Positions 1-7,977 of a stretch of DNA of 21,296 nucleotides are shown piece by piece (the first letter of the stretch is position 1; each line of letters opens with the position of its first letter). The translations under genes were made by a program, and so were the position numbers. The notes beneath the pieces were generated by a model. That model was not told the DNA's origin. It searched no databases and saw nothing but the letters and a program-made list of their open reading frames with translations. The stretch lies in contig JAQGGY010000005.1 in assembly GCA_028289095.1 (NCBI GenBank), positions 1-21,296 on the forward strand. Reading direction: 5' to 3'. This stretch comes from Candidatus Saccharimonadota bacterium (GTDB lineage: Bacteria; Patescibacteriota; Saccharimonadia; Saccharimonadales; Saccharimonadaceae).

Positions 1-2333
1 GCGGATGTATAAGCAGTAAAGACATTGCCGACACGTTTTAGTTTCAACCACGCGTTAGGGAAAGCATACGTCGCCGTTCCGCCGTCGCCATTGAAGTTAT
101 ATTGGAACGTAATACCATGCGCCGGCGTTACCGCGAGCATCACGTATTTACTGCCTTCGGTGGCTGATTCTTTTATCATGATGCCGGATTTTGCCCAGCC
201 ATCAGTATTAGACTGTGATGTCACTCTGGCGATGATTTCGCCGTCACCATTTAGTGGCTGATTCAGGTAATGAAGTTCGTCGGTCGTCCCCCAAATGTCA
301 TTACCACCACCACGAACCGTGTAGATGTTATTGTCAAATGACGTCGATCCGGTAATAGTACGCGATCCGATATCTTTGGCAACCCATGGGGCGGGTGGAT
401 TAGATGCTTTATTATATGTCACCTGATACGTCGTACTTTGCGCAGGGGTCGTAATCACATGACTTTGCGCTAGTCCGTCCGACCAAGATGCGTAATGGTA
501 TTGGCCGGTCGCGACGAATTGCGGAGTCTGTGCGGCTATCGTACGTTCGACCCCAACGACGGCCTGTTCGGTAAATGTACCTGTTTTTGGTACACCGTCA
601 ACAGTAAACGATGCGTCGGTAAAATTAGCTGAAACCGTAAATGTAACAATACGTGGCTTTATATCAACTGATGTTGTCGTCGCCAAGCCGCTACTATCCG
701 TGACGGTCAAATATATCCGATACCAGGTGTTTGCCGTATTATCTGCAGCCCTTGGAATCTGGAACGAACCTGATCGCCCAGTAATACCATCTCGGAATGG
801 GTGTTTGTGATCGCCGTGCTGAAAATCAATTTTCCATGTAAATGCACTATCAGGCAATGTCGCATCCTGCGCGTCCGTTCCCGTTCCTGCGAACGCGATA
901 GCATCACCAGCACTGTATAATGCTTGATCCGTAGGTGCAGTAATACGAGCAGTTGGCGCGGTACTGCCGACCGTAATTTTTTGCGTTGCTTGTGCGGTCT
1001 TAACGCCATCACTGACAGTCAACACGACGTTATAAGCGCCGTTGGTGGTGAATGTTTTTTGTGGATTTGCCGCTGTTGATGTCGTGCCGTCACCAAAGTT
1101 CCAACTGTACGTCAAAGGCGTACCATCTGGGTCACTTGAACCTGCGGACGAGAACGTGACGGCAAGCGGCGCCAAACCATTCGAGGGGTTCGCCGCTATG
1201 ACTGCAGTTGGTGCACGGTTGCCACCGGATGGACTAATCTTTGAAAGTTCGCCAGGATAAATATTCAATTGATAGATATTACCATCTGGCCCTTGATCCA
1301 ACTGTACGACGGTACCAGCACTGCTGTCGAATGTTGCCTCGCTGATATAGGTCGAGAAAGTACTATCGAACGTTAAATACTTTATAAATCCAAGCGTATA
1401 ATCGGCGATAAATATTTTGTTTTTGTACATAGCAGGGAAGGTACTGCCAGTATATGTCATCACTCCAGTAATCGATCCGGCCTTTGCTGGTGGCGGAGTA
1501 TGAGCATATGTATATACCGGATTAATATACGGACAGCCCGAACACGAACCTTCGACAAGTGGCCATCCATAATTACCGCCGCGCGTAATGATATTCAATT
1601 CTTCCCACTGATCGCCGCCGACATCGCCGGTCAACAATTTGCCGTCAGGCGTAAAGGTGAAACGGAACGGATTACGAAGACCGTAGGCCCAGATCTGCCC
1701 AAGGGCATTTGGCGTCCCCAGAAATGGGTTGTCCGCCGGAGCGCTGCCATCCGGATTCAGGCGAAGAATTTTGCCATGGATATTCGACAAACTTTGCGAA
1801 TTAGGATTATAAGTATTCATACCCATCGCCCAATATATCTTCCCGTCAGGTCCGAAGCGTATTTCGCCGCCATGGTGGTAAATATTGCCATCTTGGTTCG
1901 ACTCCATTAACACCATTTCTGACGACGGGCTAGCGGTATTATTAACCACTGTTATACGCGACAGACGATCACGATTTGCGGCAGTCGTATAGGATACGTA
2001 CAGGTACCCGTTGCTTGCGAAGTTCGGATCTGGCTCGATACCTAACAAACCTCGCTCTTCATTAGTATCAGTCTGCAGCACTACTAGCGTAATGAGCGGC
2101 TGCGTACTGATTTGATTGTTGGCATATACTTTGATTGCGCCGCCTTTTTCACTAATTAGAATTCGCCCGTCTGGAAGATGGCGAAATGCTGTTGGCTGAT
2201 TAAGGTTACTGACGAGTGTCGTCCGTTCGAACTCGGGGGGTGGTGCGGCAGAAGCGGGGGATACTAATGCCGTAAAAGAAATAAAACCTGCTATTAAAAT
2301 TGACCCTAATTTTGCCCATGTTGCTGCTGTCAT
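1..2333 (-). CDS. Secreted PQQ-dependent sugar dehydrogenase (GSDH) with PKD and ConA-like domains, partial
   Basis: The reverse frame is open from ATG at 2333 to the window edge (777 codons; C-terminus missing). A GGAG Shine-Dalgarno lies just upstream. Residues 1-29 are a signal peptide ending ASA|AP. Residues about 35-365 form a glucose/sorbosone dehydrogenase beta-propeller: YHHGGEIRFGPDG (H153/H154, the catalytic-base region of soluble PQQ aldose dehydrogenases), GKILRLNPDG, and WAYGLRNPFRF followed by GGDQWEELN. A PKD domain follows at about 369-451 (DPDGTPLTYSWNFGDG), then an Ig-like domain with a HGDHKHP motif (about 452-560), a WSDG-containing repeat-like domain (about 565-640), and a ConA/DUF1349-like domain from about 648 onward. 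By family the enzyme oxidises aldoses outside the cell using PQQ and Ca2+. The extra modules suggest carbohydrate or surface binding. Cofactor and acceptor would have to come from outside if the genome is reduced. Family assignment is strong; the substrate is unknown. Confidence 0.9.
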   Translation of the reverse strand, partial: MTAATWAKLGSILIAGFISFTALVSPASAAPPPEFERTTLVSNLNQPTAFRHLPDGRILISEKGGAIKVYANNQISTQPLITLVVLQTDTNEERGLLGIEPDPNFASNGYLYVSYTTAANRDRLSRITVVNNTASPSSEMVLMESNQDGNIYHHGGEIRFGPDGKIYWAMGMNTYNPNSQSLSNIHGKILRLNPDGSAPADNPFLGTPNALGQIWAYGLRNPFRFTFTPDGKLLTGDVGGDQWEELNIITRGGNYGWPLVEGSCSGCPYINPVYTYAHTPPPAKAGSITGVMTYTGSTFPAMYKNKIFIADYTLGFIKYLTFDSTFSTYISEATFDSSAGTVVQLDQGPDGNIYQLNIYPGELSKISPSGGNRAPTAVIAANPSNGLAPLAVTFSSAGSSDPDGTPLTYSWNFGDGTTSTAANPQKTFTTNGAYNVVLTVSDGVKTAQATQKITVGSTAPTARITAPTDQALYSAGDAIAFAGTGTDAQDATLPDSAFTWKIDFQHGDHKHPFRDGITGRSGSFQIPRAADNTANTWYRIYLTVTDSSGLATTTSVDIKPRIVTFTVSANFTDASFTVDGVPKTGTFTEQAVVGVERTIAAQTPQFVATGQYHYASWSDGLAQSHVITTPAQSTTYQVTYNKASNPPAPWVAKDIGSRTITGSTSFDNNIYTVRGGGNDIWGTTDELHYLNQPLNGDGEIIARVTSQSNTDGWAKSGIMIKESATEGSKYVMLAVTPAHGITFQYNFNGDGGTATYAFPNAWLKLKRVGNVFTAYTS

Positions 2334-2421
2334 TTGCTCTCCTTTGTGTTACTGATTTATGTAATTCAGAAGAATCGGCAGCGTTAGAATTGATCTATCA
2401 TGTGACAGACATTACCTTTTT

Positions 2422-2450
2422 AGTGTAATAGGAAATAAACCTATTGTAAA
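2422..2450 (-). promoter_or_regulatory. Putative sigma70 promoter for the GSDH gene
   Basis: Reading the minus strand, TTTACA (2450-2445) is followed after 17 bp by TACACT (2427-2422). This would give a leader of about 80 nt before the ATG at 2333. The match is moderate (5/6 and 4/6). Confidence 0.45.
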
Positions 2451-2759
2451 TAATAAATACAACGTATAACGAATATCCAGTTAAATAATCGTTGCTTACT
2501 AAATATATCTGCACGTTACTTTCAAATATATTTCAGACAACATGCGCCGGCCGTCTAATTCATAGTGTTTTATCCGTTACCATATGCACTTTCTCATTAT
2601 TTTATAAGGTGTTGAATCATACGCAAAAGCAAAATGCAAATAATTTTACACATGTTTGTTCCCATTGACACTTTTCTAGTCTATAATACAACATATACCA
2701 ACCAGAGGGTGGGTAAGCCACCTTAACAATTCAGTCTTCTTAATCGATAGGACGATAAT
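2451..2759. other. AT-rich divergent intergenic region with a promoter for the glycan operon
   Basis: About 310 bp without a credible ORF lies between the divergent GSDH and glycan-operon genes. On the plus strand a perfect TTGACA (2665-2670) and a perfect TATAAT (2682-2687) occur, but with only an 11-bp gap. TTGACA may instead pair with TACAAC (2687-2692, 16-bp spacer). A short hairpin GGTGG-gtaag-CCACC sits in the presumed leader around 2708-2722. No other RNA gene or repeat is seen. Confidence 0.5.
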
Positions 2760-3233
2760 GTGATCAAAAGACTAGTTCAATTCGGACTCGTCGGGGCGCT
2801 CTGCCTGCTAATTCAGATATTAATACTTTTATTCATAGAGCGCTTCTTACCCTCGGTCATTGCAAATATGATCGGATTCATCGCTTCGGCGCAGCTGAAT
2901 TTTATACTCAGCTACCGAATAACCTGGGGAGACTCTCCCAGAAAAACAGGTCGTGCCCAGGCCGCATCGAGGTTGAAATTCAATCTCGTTGTTTTATTGT
3001 CAGTAGGCATTAATACTGTCGTATTTAGTTGGATCAGCCATGTGCTGACCGTATTGAATATGACATTTACCAACGAAGCAATACCACACATCGTTGCTGC
3101 AATCGGAGCAACGATCGTGAGCAGTTCCTGCACATTTCTTTTGAATCATTATCTTGTCCTGAAACCAGAAGAGGAAGGCGCCAATCATGACACCACAGCC
3201 GGGAACAGCAATGTTCCTGCCAGCGTGGAATGA
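2760..3233 (+). CDS. GtrA-like membrane protein (lipid-linked sugar flippase family)
   Basis: The 157-aa protein has four predicted membrane segments (about 5-25, 33-52, 72-96 and 108-132) and the GtrA signature FGLVGALCLLIQ near the N-terminus, with ANMIGFIASAQLNFILSYRITW after it. The start is GTG at 2760, because the ATG two bases upstream is followed at once by a stop. The Shine-Dalgarno is weak (AGGACG). GtrA-family proteins are thought to move or present undecaprenyl- or polyprenyl-phosphate-linked sugars across the membrane. The 3' end overlaps the next gene by 47 nt, so translation is probably coupled. It is the first gene of a four-gene surface-glycan operon. Confidence 0.85.
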   Translation: MIKRLVQFGLVGALCLLIQILILLFIERFLPSVIANMIGFIASAQLNFILSYRITWGDSPRKTGRAQAASRLKFNLVVLLSVGINTVVFSWISHVLTVLNMTFTNEAIPHIVAAIGATIVSSSCTFLLNHYLVLKPEEEGANHDTTAGNSNVPASVE

Positions 3234-3936
3234 GGCAGGTAATCTGCCTATCGTCGTTAGTGATGCTGTTACGTACCTGCGTAGTCGCAATGAGCCATTC
3301 GTGGTTATCATTGTCGATGACGGCAGTACCGACAACACCGCTGACGTCGCTCGGACGCTCGAGGGTAGCTACCCTGGGTGCGTCCGGCTTGTTCAGCATG
3401 ACTCAAATAAAGGCTACGGCGCTGCGCTCCGGACCGGGTTCAAGACTTGTCTTGAATATAACTACACCTGGAACGGATTCTGCGACGCTGATGGCCAGTT
3501 CAACCCGCAAGACATCGGTAGGTTAATCGAAAACGCTGTCGACGAAGACAGTGATATTGCGATTGGCTACCGCATTGCACGCGCAGACAATTTCAAGCGT
3601 CGGGCGATGGGCCGTGCCTGGCACGAGCTATCCCGCGCTTTACTGGGCTACAAGGCAATAGATGTCGATTGCGGGTTTAAGGTTTTCACCAGGCAATCCC
3701 TGCAGTACCTGAATGCACACTTGACGGGCGACCATGCCACAATATCACCTGAAATTCTTGCACGGGCATTCCGTGCCAGAATGAAAGTGACAGAAGTTGG
3801 CGTCGAGCATCTACCACGTCAATCCGGAGAACAATCCGGAGCCTCACTGAATGTCATATGGGCGTCCATCATGGGACTCATCTTCATTCGACAAAACCTG
3901 AACCAGACTGCGACTCTAGAGCGAAAGGTTGCCTAA
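3187..3936 (+). CDS. Family 2 glycosyltransferase, DPM1/polyprenyl-phosphate sugar synthase type
   Basis: The 249-aa GT-A fold enzyme has LPAWNEAGN at 11-19, VDDGSTDNT at 43-51, NKGYGAALRTGF at 74-85, the metal-binding DADGQ at 100-104 and DVDCGFKVF at 159-167. This set is typical of dolichol/polyprenyl-phosphate mannose or glucose synthases that lack C-terminal membrane helices. It would transfer a hexose from a nucleotide sugar to polyprenyl phosphate on the cytoplasmic face. The start at 3187 has GAGGAAGG upstream, inside the GtrA gene. Its neighbours (a flippase-like GtrA before and a PMT-type enzyme after) give the classic order of making, flipping and using a lipid-linked sugar. The donor sugar cannot be told from sequence. 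Confidence 0.9.
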   Translation: MTPQPGTAMFLPAWNEAGNLPIVVSDAVTYLRSRNEPFVVIIVDDGSTDNTADVARTLEGSYPGCVRLVQHDSNKGYGAALRTGFKTCLEYNYTWNGFCDADGQFNPQDIGRLIENAVDEDSDIAIGYRIARADNFKRRAMGRAWHELSRALLGYKAIDVDCGFKVFTRQSLQYLNAHLTGDHATISPEILARAFRARMKVTEVGVEHLPRQSGEQSGASLNVIWASIMGLIFIRQNLNQTATLERKVA

Positions 3937-5522
3937 TGGCTACGCTTGTATCCGGATTGCCATCACCGGCAATCGTCAAACGCAACAAAAATAACGACCC
4001 GGTAATCCGGTGGATTTCTGCTTTTTCAGCATTGGTGTCAGTGCTTGCGTTCGTATACTTCAGCAACAAAGGTGTGACGCTCGAATACAAGGATGCAATT
4101 TCGCACTTGGACATCGCGCGGCGCGTCATCGAAGGTCCAACTCAGGGTCTTGCCCAACTGGGCGGCGTATGGCTTCCATTGCCGCACCTACTGGCAATAC
4201 CTTTGATCTGGATTAACGGGCTGTATTACAGCGGCTTGGCTGGCAGTATCATATCGATGCTGGCGTACGTCGCAACGATTGTGCTGATTTACAAAATCAC
4301 GCAATCACTCACCAACAACAAACTGGCGAGTATCGTTGCGGCGGCCGTTTTTGCACTCAATCCGAACGTCCTGTATATGCAAAGTACGCCCATGACCGAA
4401 CTGCTTTTGTTCGCGTGCATGGCTGGTATGGTATACGGCGTTCAGCAATGGGCGATCACCAACGAGCATAAGTATTTGCTAGGTGCCGCCGTTGCGGGAC
4501 TAGCAGGAACTGCCACTCGATATGAGGCGTGGGTATTTCTGTTCGTAATGATCGTGATTGTCGCGGTCATCGGACGGCGCAAAAACTACGTTCGTACGCA
4601 CATCGAGGGCCTGACATTGGCGTTCTTTTTAGTAGGGGCCGTCGGCATTGCCGGCTGGCTTTTGTGGAATGTGCTGATTTTTGGGGACGCGTTTTATTTC
4701 CTAATCGGCGACTACGCCAAGCCATCCCTATGGGTTGGTGCAGGCGAAGCTGCTGTTGGAAATGTGCTCGTCGCATTCCTGACATACTACTACGCCGTCA
4801 TAGAAAACCTGTGGTCAGTCATTGCATTGCTGATGCTGGTTGGCCTGGTAACCATGGCGGTAAAAGAAAAATTGGCGCCAAAGGTTCTGCCGATCCTCTC
4901 GATGACGATCATGTTTCCGTTTTTCGTGGTAGCCCTACAGCAGGGTCAACGTCCGCTGCATGTCATGCAAATTACGAATGACTTGTACAACGTTCGCTTT
5001 GGCTTGCTGATGATTTTGCCAGCAGCAGTTGCGATCGGCTATCTGGTCGCTCTAGCCAGCCAGAACAAGGCAATGACTGTCGCCGCTAGTACACTGGTGC
5101 TCTTTGTTGTCACTACCATCACGTTCGTCAGCATTGTGACGGGTGATGATATCGTGACGCTCAGGGAGCCGATTGCTATGAAGCAGAACGTGAATACAGC
5201 TATCACCCAAGAGACAAGTCAGTATTTGGCCTCGCACTATAAAGAGGGTACGATCCTGATGGAATCTTTTGGCAACGATACAATCATGTTCGACGCCCAA
5301 ATTCCGCTTCGCAATAATGTCTACGAAGGTAGTTACCGGCTATGGGAACCTGCTTTGCAGGACCCGGCGGGTCACGACATTCAATGGATAGTAATGCGGC
5401 ACGATGGCCAGTTTGAACCGGACCGTGTTTTCACGAGCCTGTCCAACAAGCCAGCGTTAAATTCCTATAGCGTCGCCTTTAAAAACGAAGGCTACGTTAT
5501 CTATGAAAGGCGTTCATCATGA
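3936..5522 (+). CDS. PMT/GT39-like membrane glycosyltransferase
   Basis: The 528-aa polytopic protein has many hydrophobic helices and a periplasmic C-terminal domain (about 440-528). The first extracytoplasmic loop carries an acidic motif (EYKDAISHLDIARRV, E50/D53/D59), the usual catalytic place in PMT_2/ArnT-type GT-C enzymes. NPNVLYMQSTPMTE (142-155) and TRYEAW (194-199) are further family-like motifs. The frame is open 26 codons upstream, but the ATG at 3936 is chosen because it overlaps the previous stop (TAATG) and has AAAGG upstream. By family it takes sugar from a polyprenyl-phosphate donor and transfers it on the outer face of the membrane. The acceptor (protein, lipid or glycan) is unknown. 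Confidence 0.85.
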   Translation: MATLVSGLPSPAIVKRNKNNDPVIRWISAFSALVSVLAFVYFSNKGVTLEYKDAISHLDIARRVIEGPTQGLAQLGGVWLPLPHLLAIPLIWINGLYYSGLAGSIISMLAYVATIVLIYKITQSLTNNKLASIVAAAVFALNPNVLYMQSTPMTELLLFACMAGMVYGVQQWAITNEHKYLLGAAVAGLAGTATRYEAWVFLFVMIVIVAVIGRRKNYVRTHIEGLTLAFFLVGAVGIAGWLLWNVLIFGDAFYFLIGDYAKPSLWVGAGEAAVGNVLVAFLTYYYAVIENLWSVIALLMLVGLVTMAVKEKLAPKVLPILSMTIMFPFFVVALQQGQRPLHVMQITNDLYNVRFGLLMILPAAVAIGYLVALASQNKAMTVAASTLVLFVVTTITFVSIVTGDDIVTLREPIAMKQNVNTAITQETSQYLASHYKEGTILMESFGNDTIMFDAQIPLRNNVYEGSYRLWEPALQDPAGHDIQWIVMRHDGQFEPDRVFTSLSNKPALNSYSVAFKNEGYVIYERRSS

Positions 5523-7045
5523 CGTCGATTGCCCGAAAGAACCCGTTGAGGCGAGAAACCTCGGCAAAACTGCTTGTCGGAAATCAAAAGATTGCGTTGA
5601 TCGTACTACTTGTAGTGACGATCATTTCGCTGATCATGTGGGTGCGTCCGACACTAACAAGCATACTCACGATATGTTTCGTGTTTTATGCGCTGACCGT
5701 CGGGCAAAAGTTTTTGCTGCACTTTGTGTCGGCCAAAAATCCATTACCTGACATCCCGCCGCTTTCCGTCAACGATCCAGACCTTCCCACATACACGCTA
5801 CTTATTCCGCTTTTTCGTGAAGCGAATATGGTAGAGAGTCTGGTTAGGTCGCTGGACAACATCCAGTATCCGAATGACAAGCGGCAAGGACTCCTACTAC
5901 TCGAGGACGACGATGTCGCTACTCGATTTGCCGTGGAGCAACTCGACCTTCCAGATTGGATCGACGTTGTTGTTGTTCCGGATGTTAAACCGAAGGGCAA
6001 GCCAAAAGCCCTGAACATGGGACTGGCTGAGGCAACGGGCACCTACTGCGTTATTTATGACGCCGAAGACCGCCCAGATCCTGACCAGTTATTGAAAGCT
6101 GCGGCAGCATTCCGTGCCTATCCAGACGAAGTCGCCTGCGTTCAAGCACGACTGTACTTCTGGAACGACGACTCGTCGTGGGTGACGCGGTTCTATTGGA
6201 CCGAATACGTCATTCATTTCGAGTGGGTACTTCGCGGCCTGGCAAAACTGGGGCTGATTCCGCCACTAGGTGGTACGTCCAATCACTTCCGTACGGAAGC
6301 ACTGCGCAATATCGCCTATGCGCCCGACCAACTGCCGAAAGGCGCTGAGGGGGTCGGCGGATGGGATCCTTGGAATGTTACCGAGGATGCAGAGCTTGCA
6401 GGTGCGCTTGCGCTGAGCGGATATCGTATCGAAATGATCGATTCTGTGACGCGTGAAGAGGCCACAGCTAATCTGCATATTGCAGATATGCAGCGTCGCC
6501 GGTGGCTGAAAGGCTACCTGCAGACGGGCCTGGTGTATACGCGCCAACCGATCAAAACCGCACGTCAGATGGGATTTTTCCGTTGGTTCAGTTACATTCT
6601 GCTGACCCTCGGCACACCTATCAGTCTGTGGCTTAACCCGATCATGTGGGGTCTGACGATTACGTATTTCATTACGCGGTCGCCGTTCATCGAGAGCCTG
6701 TTCCCGCCACCGCTGTTCTACTTCGGTGTTCTGCTGATGGTAGCGGGCAACTTACTGCTATTCTATCAGCTAGTCGGTGCCTGTTTGCATCGTGGGGGAT
6801 TCGGTACCGTCAAGTACCTTTTCCTTACACCGATATGGTGGGCATTTACCAGCTGGTCGGCGTACGTTGTTTTGTGGCAACTTCCCCGCGAAAGCGTATG
6901 GAACAAGACGCCGCATGGCCATGATCTTCACAAGGATCAGGCAATCGAAACCAAACAGCAACTCGAGCTGGAAAGCAAAGAGGAGCAGACTGGCGTAAAT
7001 ACTACGCCGGCCAAACAAAAGCAAACAGATCTGGACGCAGTCTAG
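5519..7045 (+). CDS. Processive family 2 glycosyltransferase, cellulose/hyaluronan synthase-like
   Basis: The 508-aa membrane GT2 has two N-terminal helices (about 24-41 and 45-65), a cytoplasmic catalytic domain and three or four C-terminal helices (about 350-450). Catalytic motifs are complete: EDDD (129-132), DAED (181-184), GGTSNHF (251-257), TED (288-290) and QRRRW (325-329). This is the D,D,D,QxxRW set of BcsA-like processive enzymes. The start overlaps the previous gene (ATGA). It lacks a PilZ domain, so c-di-GMP control is not evident. It is likely to polymerise and export a polysaccharide that the upstream genes help decorate. The lysine/glutamine-rich tail (about 470-508) is probably disordered. 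The polymer is unknown. Confidence 0.88.
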   Translation: MTSIARKNPLRRETSAKLLVGNQKIALIVLLVVTIISLIMWVRPTLTSILTICFVFYALTVGQKFLLHFVSAKNPLPDIPPLSVNDPDLPTYTLLIPLFREANMVESLVRSLDNIQYPNDKRQGLLLLEDDDVATRFAVEQLDLPDWIDVVVVPDVKPKGKPKALNMGLAEATGTYCVIYDAEDRPDPDQLLKAAAAFRAYPDEVACVQARLYFWNDDSSWVTRFYWTEYVIHFEWVLRGLAKLGLIPPLGGTSNHFRTEALRNIAYAPDQLPKGAEGVGGWDPWNVTEDAELAGALALSGYRIEMIDSVTREEATANLHIADMQRRRWLKGYLQTGLVYTRQPIKTARQMGFFRWFSYILLTLGTPISLWLNPIMWGLTITYFITRSPFIESLFPPPLFYFGVLLMVAGNLLLFYQLVGACLHRGGFGTVKYLFLTPIWWAFTSWSAYVVLWQLPRESVWNKTPHGHDLHKDQAIETKQQLELESKEEQTGVNTTPAKQKQTDLDAV

Positions 7046-7099
7046 GTTAACGAGACTACGTGTCGTCGCGCTTACCAGTGCAACACACTTTTGTCGTCA

Positions 7100-7140
7100 T
7101 GGCAGGTCAGGTTGAGTCTTATCAGACTCCCTGCCTGCCA
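7100..7140 (+). other. Long 3'-UTR hairpin after the glycan operon
   Basis: TGGCAGG (7100-7106) pairs with CCTGCCA (7134-7140), CAGG (7108-7111) with CCTG (7130-7133), and GAGTCT (7114-7119) with AGACTC (7124-7129) around a 4-nt loop. That makes 17 pairs with two small bulges. No T-tract follows; the real terminator is about 40 nt further on. Confidence 0.7.
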
Positions 7141-7177
7141 CTCACTTCATGGATATGTATTCATGAGTGCAATAACA

Positions 7178-7214
7178 CCCCCGCCTTCTTTTACAGAGGG
7201 CGGGGGATTTTTTT
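7178..7214 (+). terminator. Intrinsic terminator of the glycan operon
   Basis: CCCCCGCC (7178-7185) pairs with GGCGGGGG (7199-7206) and is followed by a run of seven T. It is a textbook rho-independent terminator. Confidence 0.92.
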
Positions 7215-7216
7215 AT

Positions 7217-7246
7217 AAAAAATACCCCATCCAATGAGGATAGGGG
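7217..7246 (-). terminator. Intrinsic terminator of the minus-strand lipoprotein gene
   Basis: On the minus strand CCCC-T-ATCC (7246-7238) pairs with GGAT-GGGG (7232-7225), followed by a T-rich tail (six T from 7222 to 7217). It lies back to back with the plus-strand terminator. Confidence 0.85.
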
Positions 7247-7271
7247 ATAAAGTCGAGGGTTGAGGGACAGA

Positions 7272-7314
7272 CTCGGGATTGTTTCGCTGGCGTACTGCCA
7301 GTGATAATCCCGAG
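7272..7314 (-). other. Compound 3'-UTR hairpin of the lipoprotein gene
   Basis: CTCGGGATT (7272-7280) pairs perfectly with AATCCCGAG (7306-7314). Inside, CTGGC (7287-7291) pairs with GCCAG (7297-7301). It lies between the stop codon and the T-tract terminator, and the two helices are separated by an asymmetric internal loop. Confidence 0.75.
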
Positions 7315-7329
7315 CCCGCCCGGTTGTGG

Positions 7330-7797
7330 TTACATTCCGCCGCCGCAGATGCTGATGGCCGTGATTGGACCGAAGTCGCTCGCACTCAGGCTGAGTACGT
7401 CGAACGGCGTTTCGCCGGGGTTTGTATTGGGGATCAGGAACGGCGTGTCGCCGTTGACGATGCCGCCAGATGCAAACCCGCCAGTGCCATTCGAGAACTT
7501 GACAATAATCTTGTTCGGATCTGACTGATCGACGGTGACGTTGGTGGAAGAGTTGGTGACGGTGCCGCCCATTTTCAGATCGGTCTTGGCGCTGGTATTA
7601 CAGTCCCAAGTCTTGCCGTTGTCACTCGACACCCTGCCGACGTACCCTTTCTGGGGGTAGACCTCGGCAACAGCCGGTGATGATGCGGTGATATCTGGTC
7701 GCGGCTCTTCGTTCGATGTACCGCAAGCGGTGCCGAGGAAGAGGATGGAAACGGTGGCTACGCCGGCCGTCAGGACATTACTCTTTGTATTTCCCAC
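7330..7797 (-). CDS. Small secreted lipoprotein, function unknown
   Basis: The predicted mature protein is a lipoprotein: after a short N-terminus (VGNTKSN) come a hydrophobic stretch and the lipobox LFLGTAC-G, giving a lipid-modified cysteine. The rest (about 130 aa) is rich in S, T, N, G and D, fits a secreted beta-rich domain, and ends CGGGM. I recognise no family. An ATG at 7824 is in frame, but it lies inside the promoter: -10 TACAAT at 7809-7804 leaves only 6 nt before GTG 7797. The start is therefore set at GTG 7797 on a leaderless mRNA. The gene is monocistronic, with its own hairpin and terminator. Confidence 0.75.
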   Translation of the reverse strand: MGNTKSNVLTAGVATVSILFLGTACGTSNEEPRPDITASSPAVAEVYPQKGYVGRVSSDNGKTWDCNTSAKTDLKMGGTVTNSSTNVTVDQSDPNKIIVKFSNGTGGFASGGIVNGDTPFLIPNTNPGETPFDVLSLSASDFGPITAISICGGGM

Positions 7798-7803
7798 ACC
7801 TTC

Positions 7804-7832
7804 ATTGTAGCATATTTTTAGCATTTAGTCAA
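7804..7832 (-). promoter_or_regulatory. Consensus promoter producing a leaderless lipoprotein mRNA
   Basis: On the minus strand TTGACT (7832-7827), a 17-bp spacer and TACAAT (7809-7804) are seen. The expected transcription start, 6-7 nt downstream, falls on or next to GTG at 7797. Confidence 0.75.
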
Positions 7833-7863
7833 TATCTACACAGTGGTCAGTATCTATGCAGAT

Positions 7864-7892
7864 TTGTTTATACACCTATTACATGGTATTGT
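7864..7892 (+). promoter_or_regulatory. Putative promoter of the alpha-CTD-like gene
   Basis: TTGTTT (7864-7869), a 17-bp spacer and TATTGT (7887-7892). It lies 85 nt upstream of the ATG at 7978. The match is moderate. Confidence 0.5.
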
Positions 7893-7977
7893 ATTCAATG
7901 AATTCATACATGCAATCATGTCATGAGTCGAACCTGCGTGTTGGGAAAATTCCATCACATACTAGCTAAGGATAAAA

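Noticed and set aside
707..1910. Several ORFs of 70-136 aa within the GSDH region
   Set aside because: They lie inside the long reverse GSDH frame, which shows clear domain motifs throughout.
2665..2687. Perfect TTGACA and perfect TATAAT as one promoter
   Set aside because: Only 11 bp separate them, far from the usual 16-18. They probably belong to different promoters, or one is chance.
7272..7314. Possible second hammerhead on the minus strand (CGAAAC beside a long stem)
   Set aside because: There is no CTGANGA core and no room for stem I. It is a plain compound hairpin.
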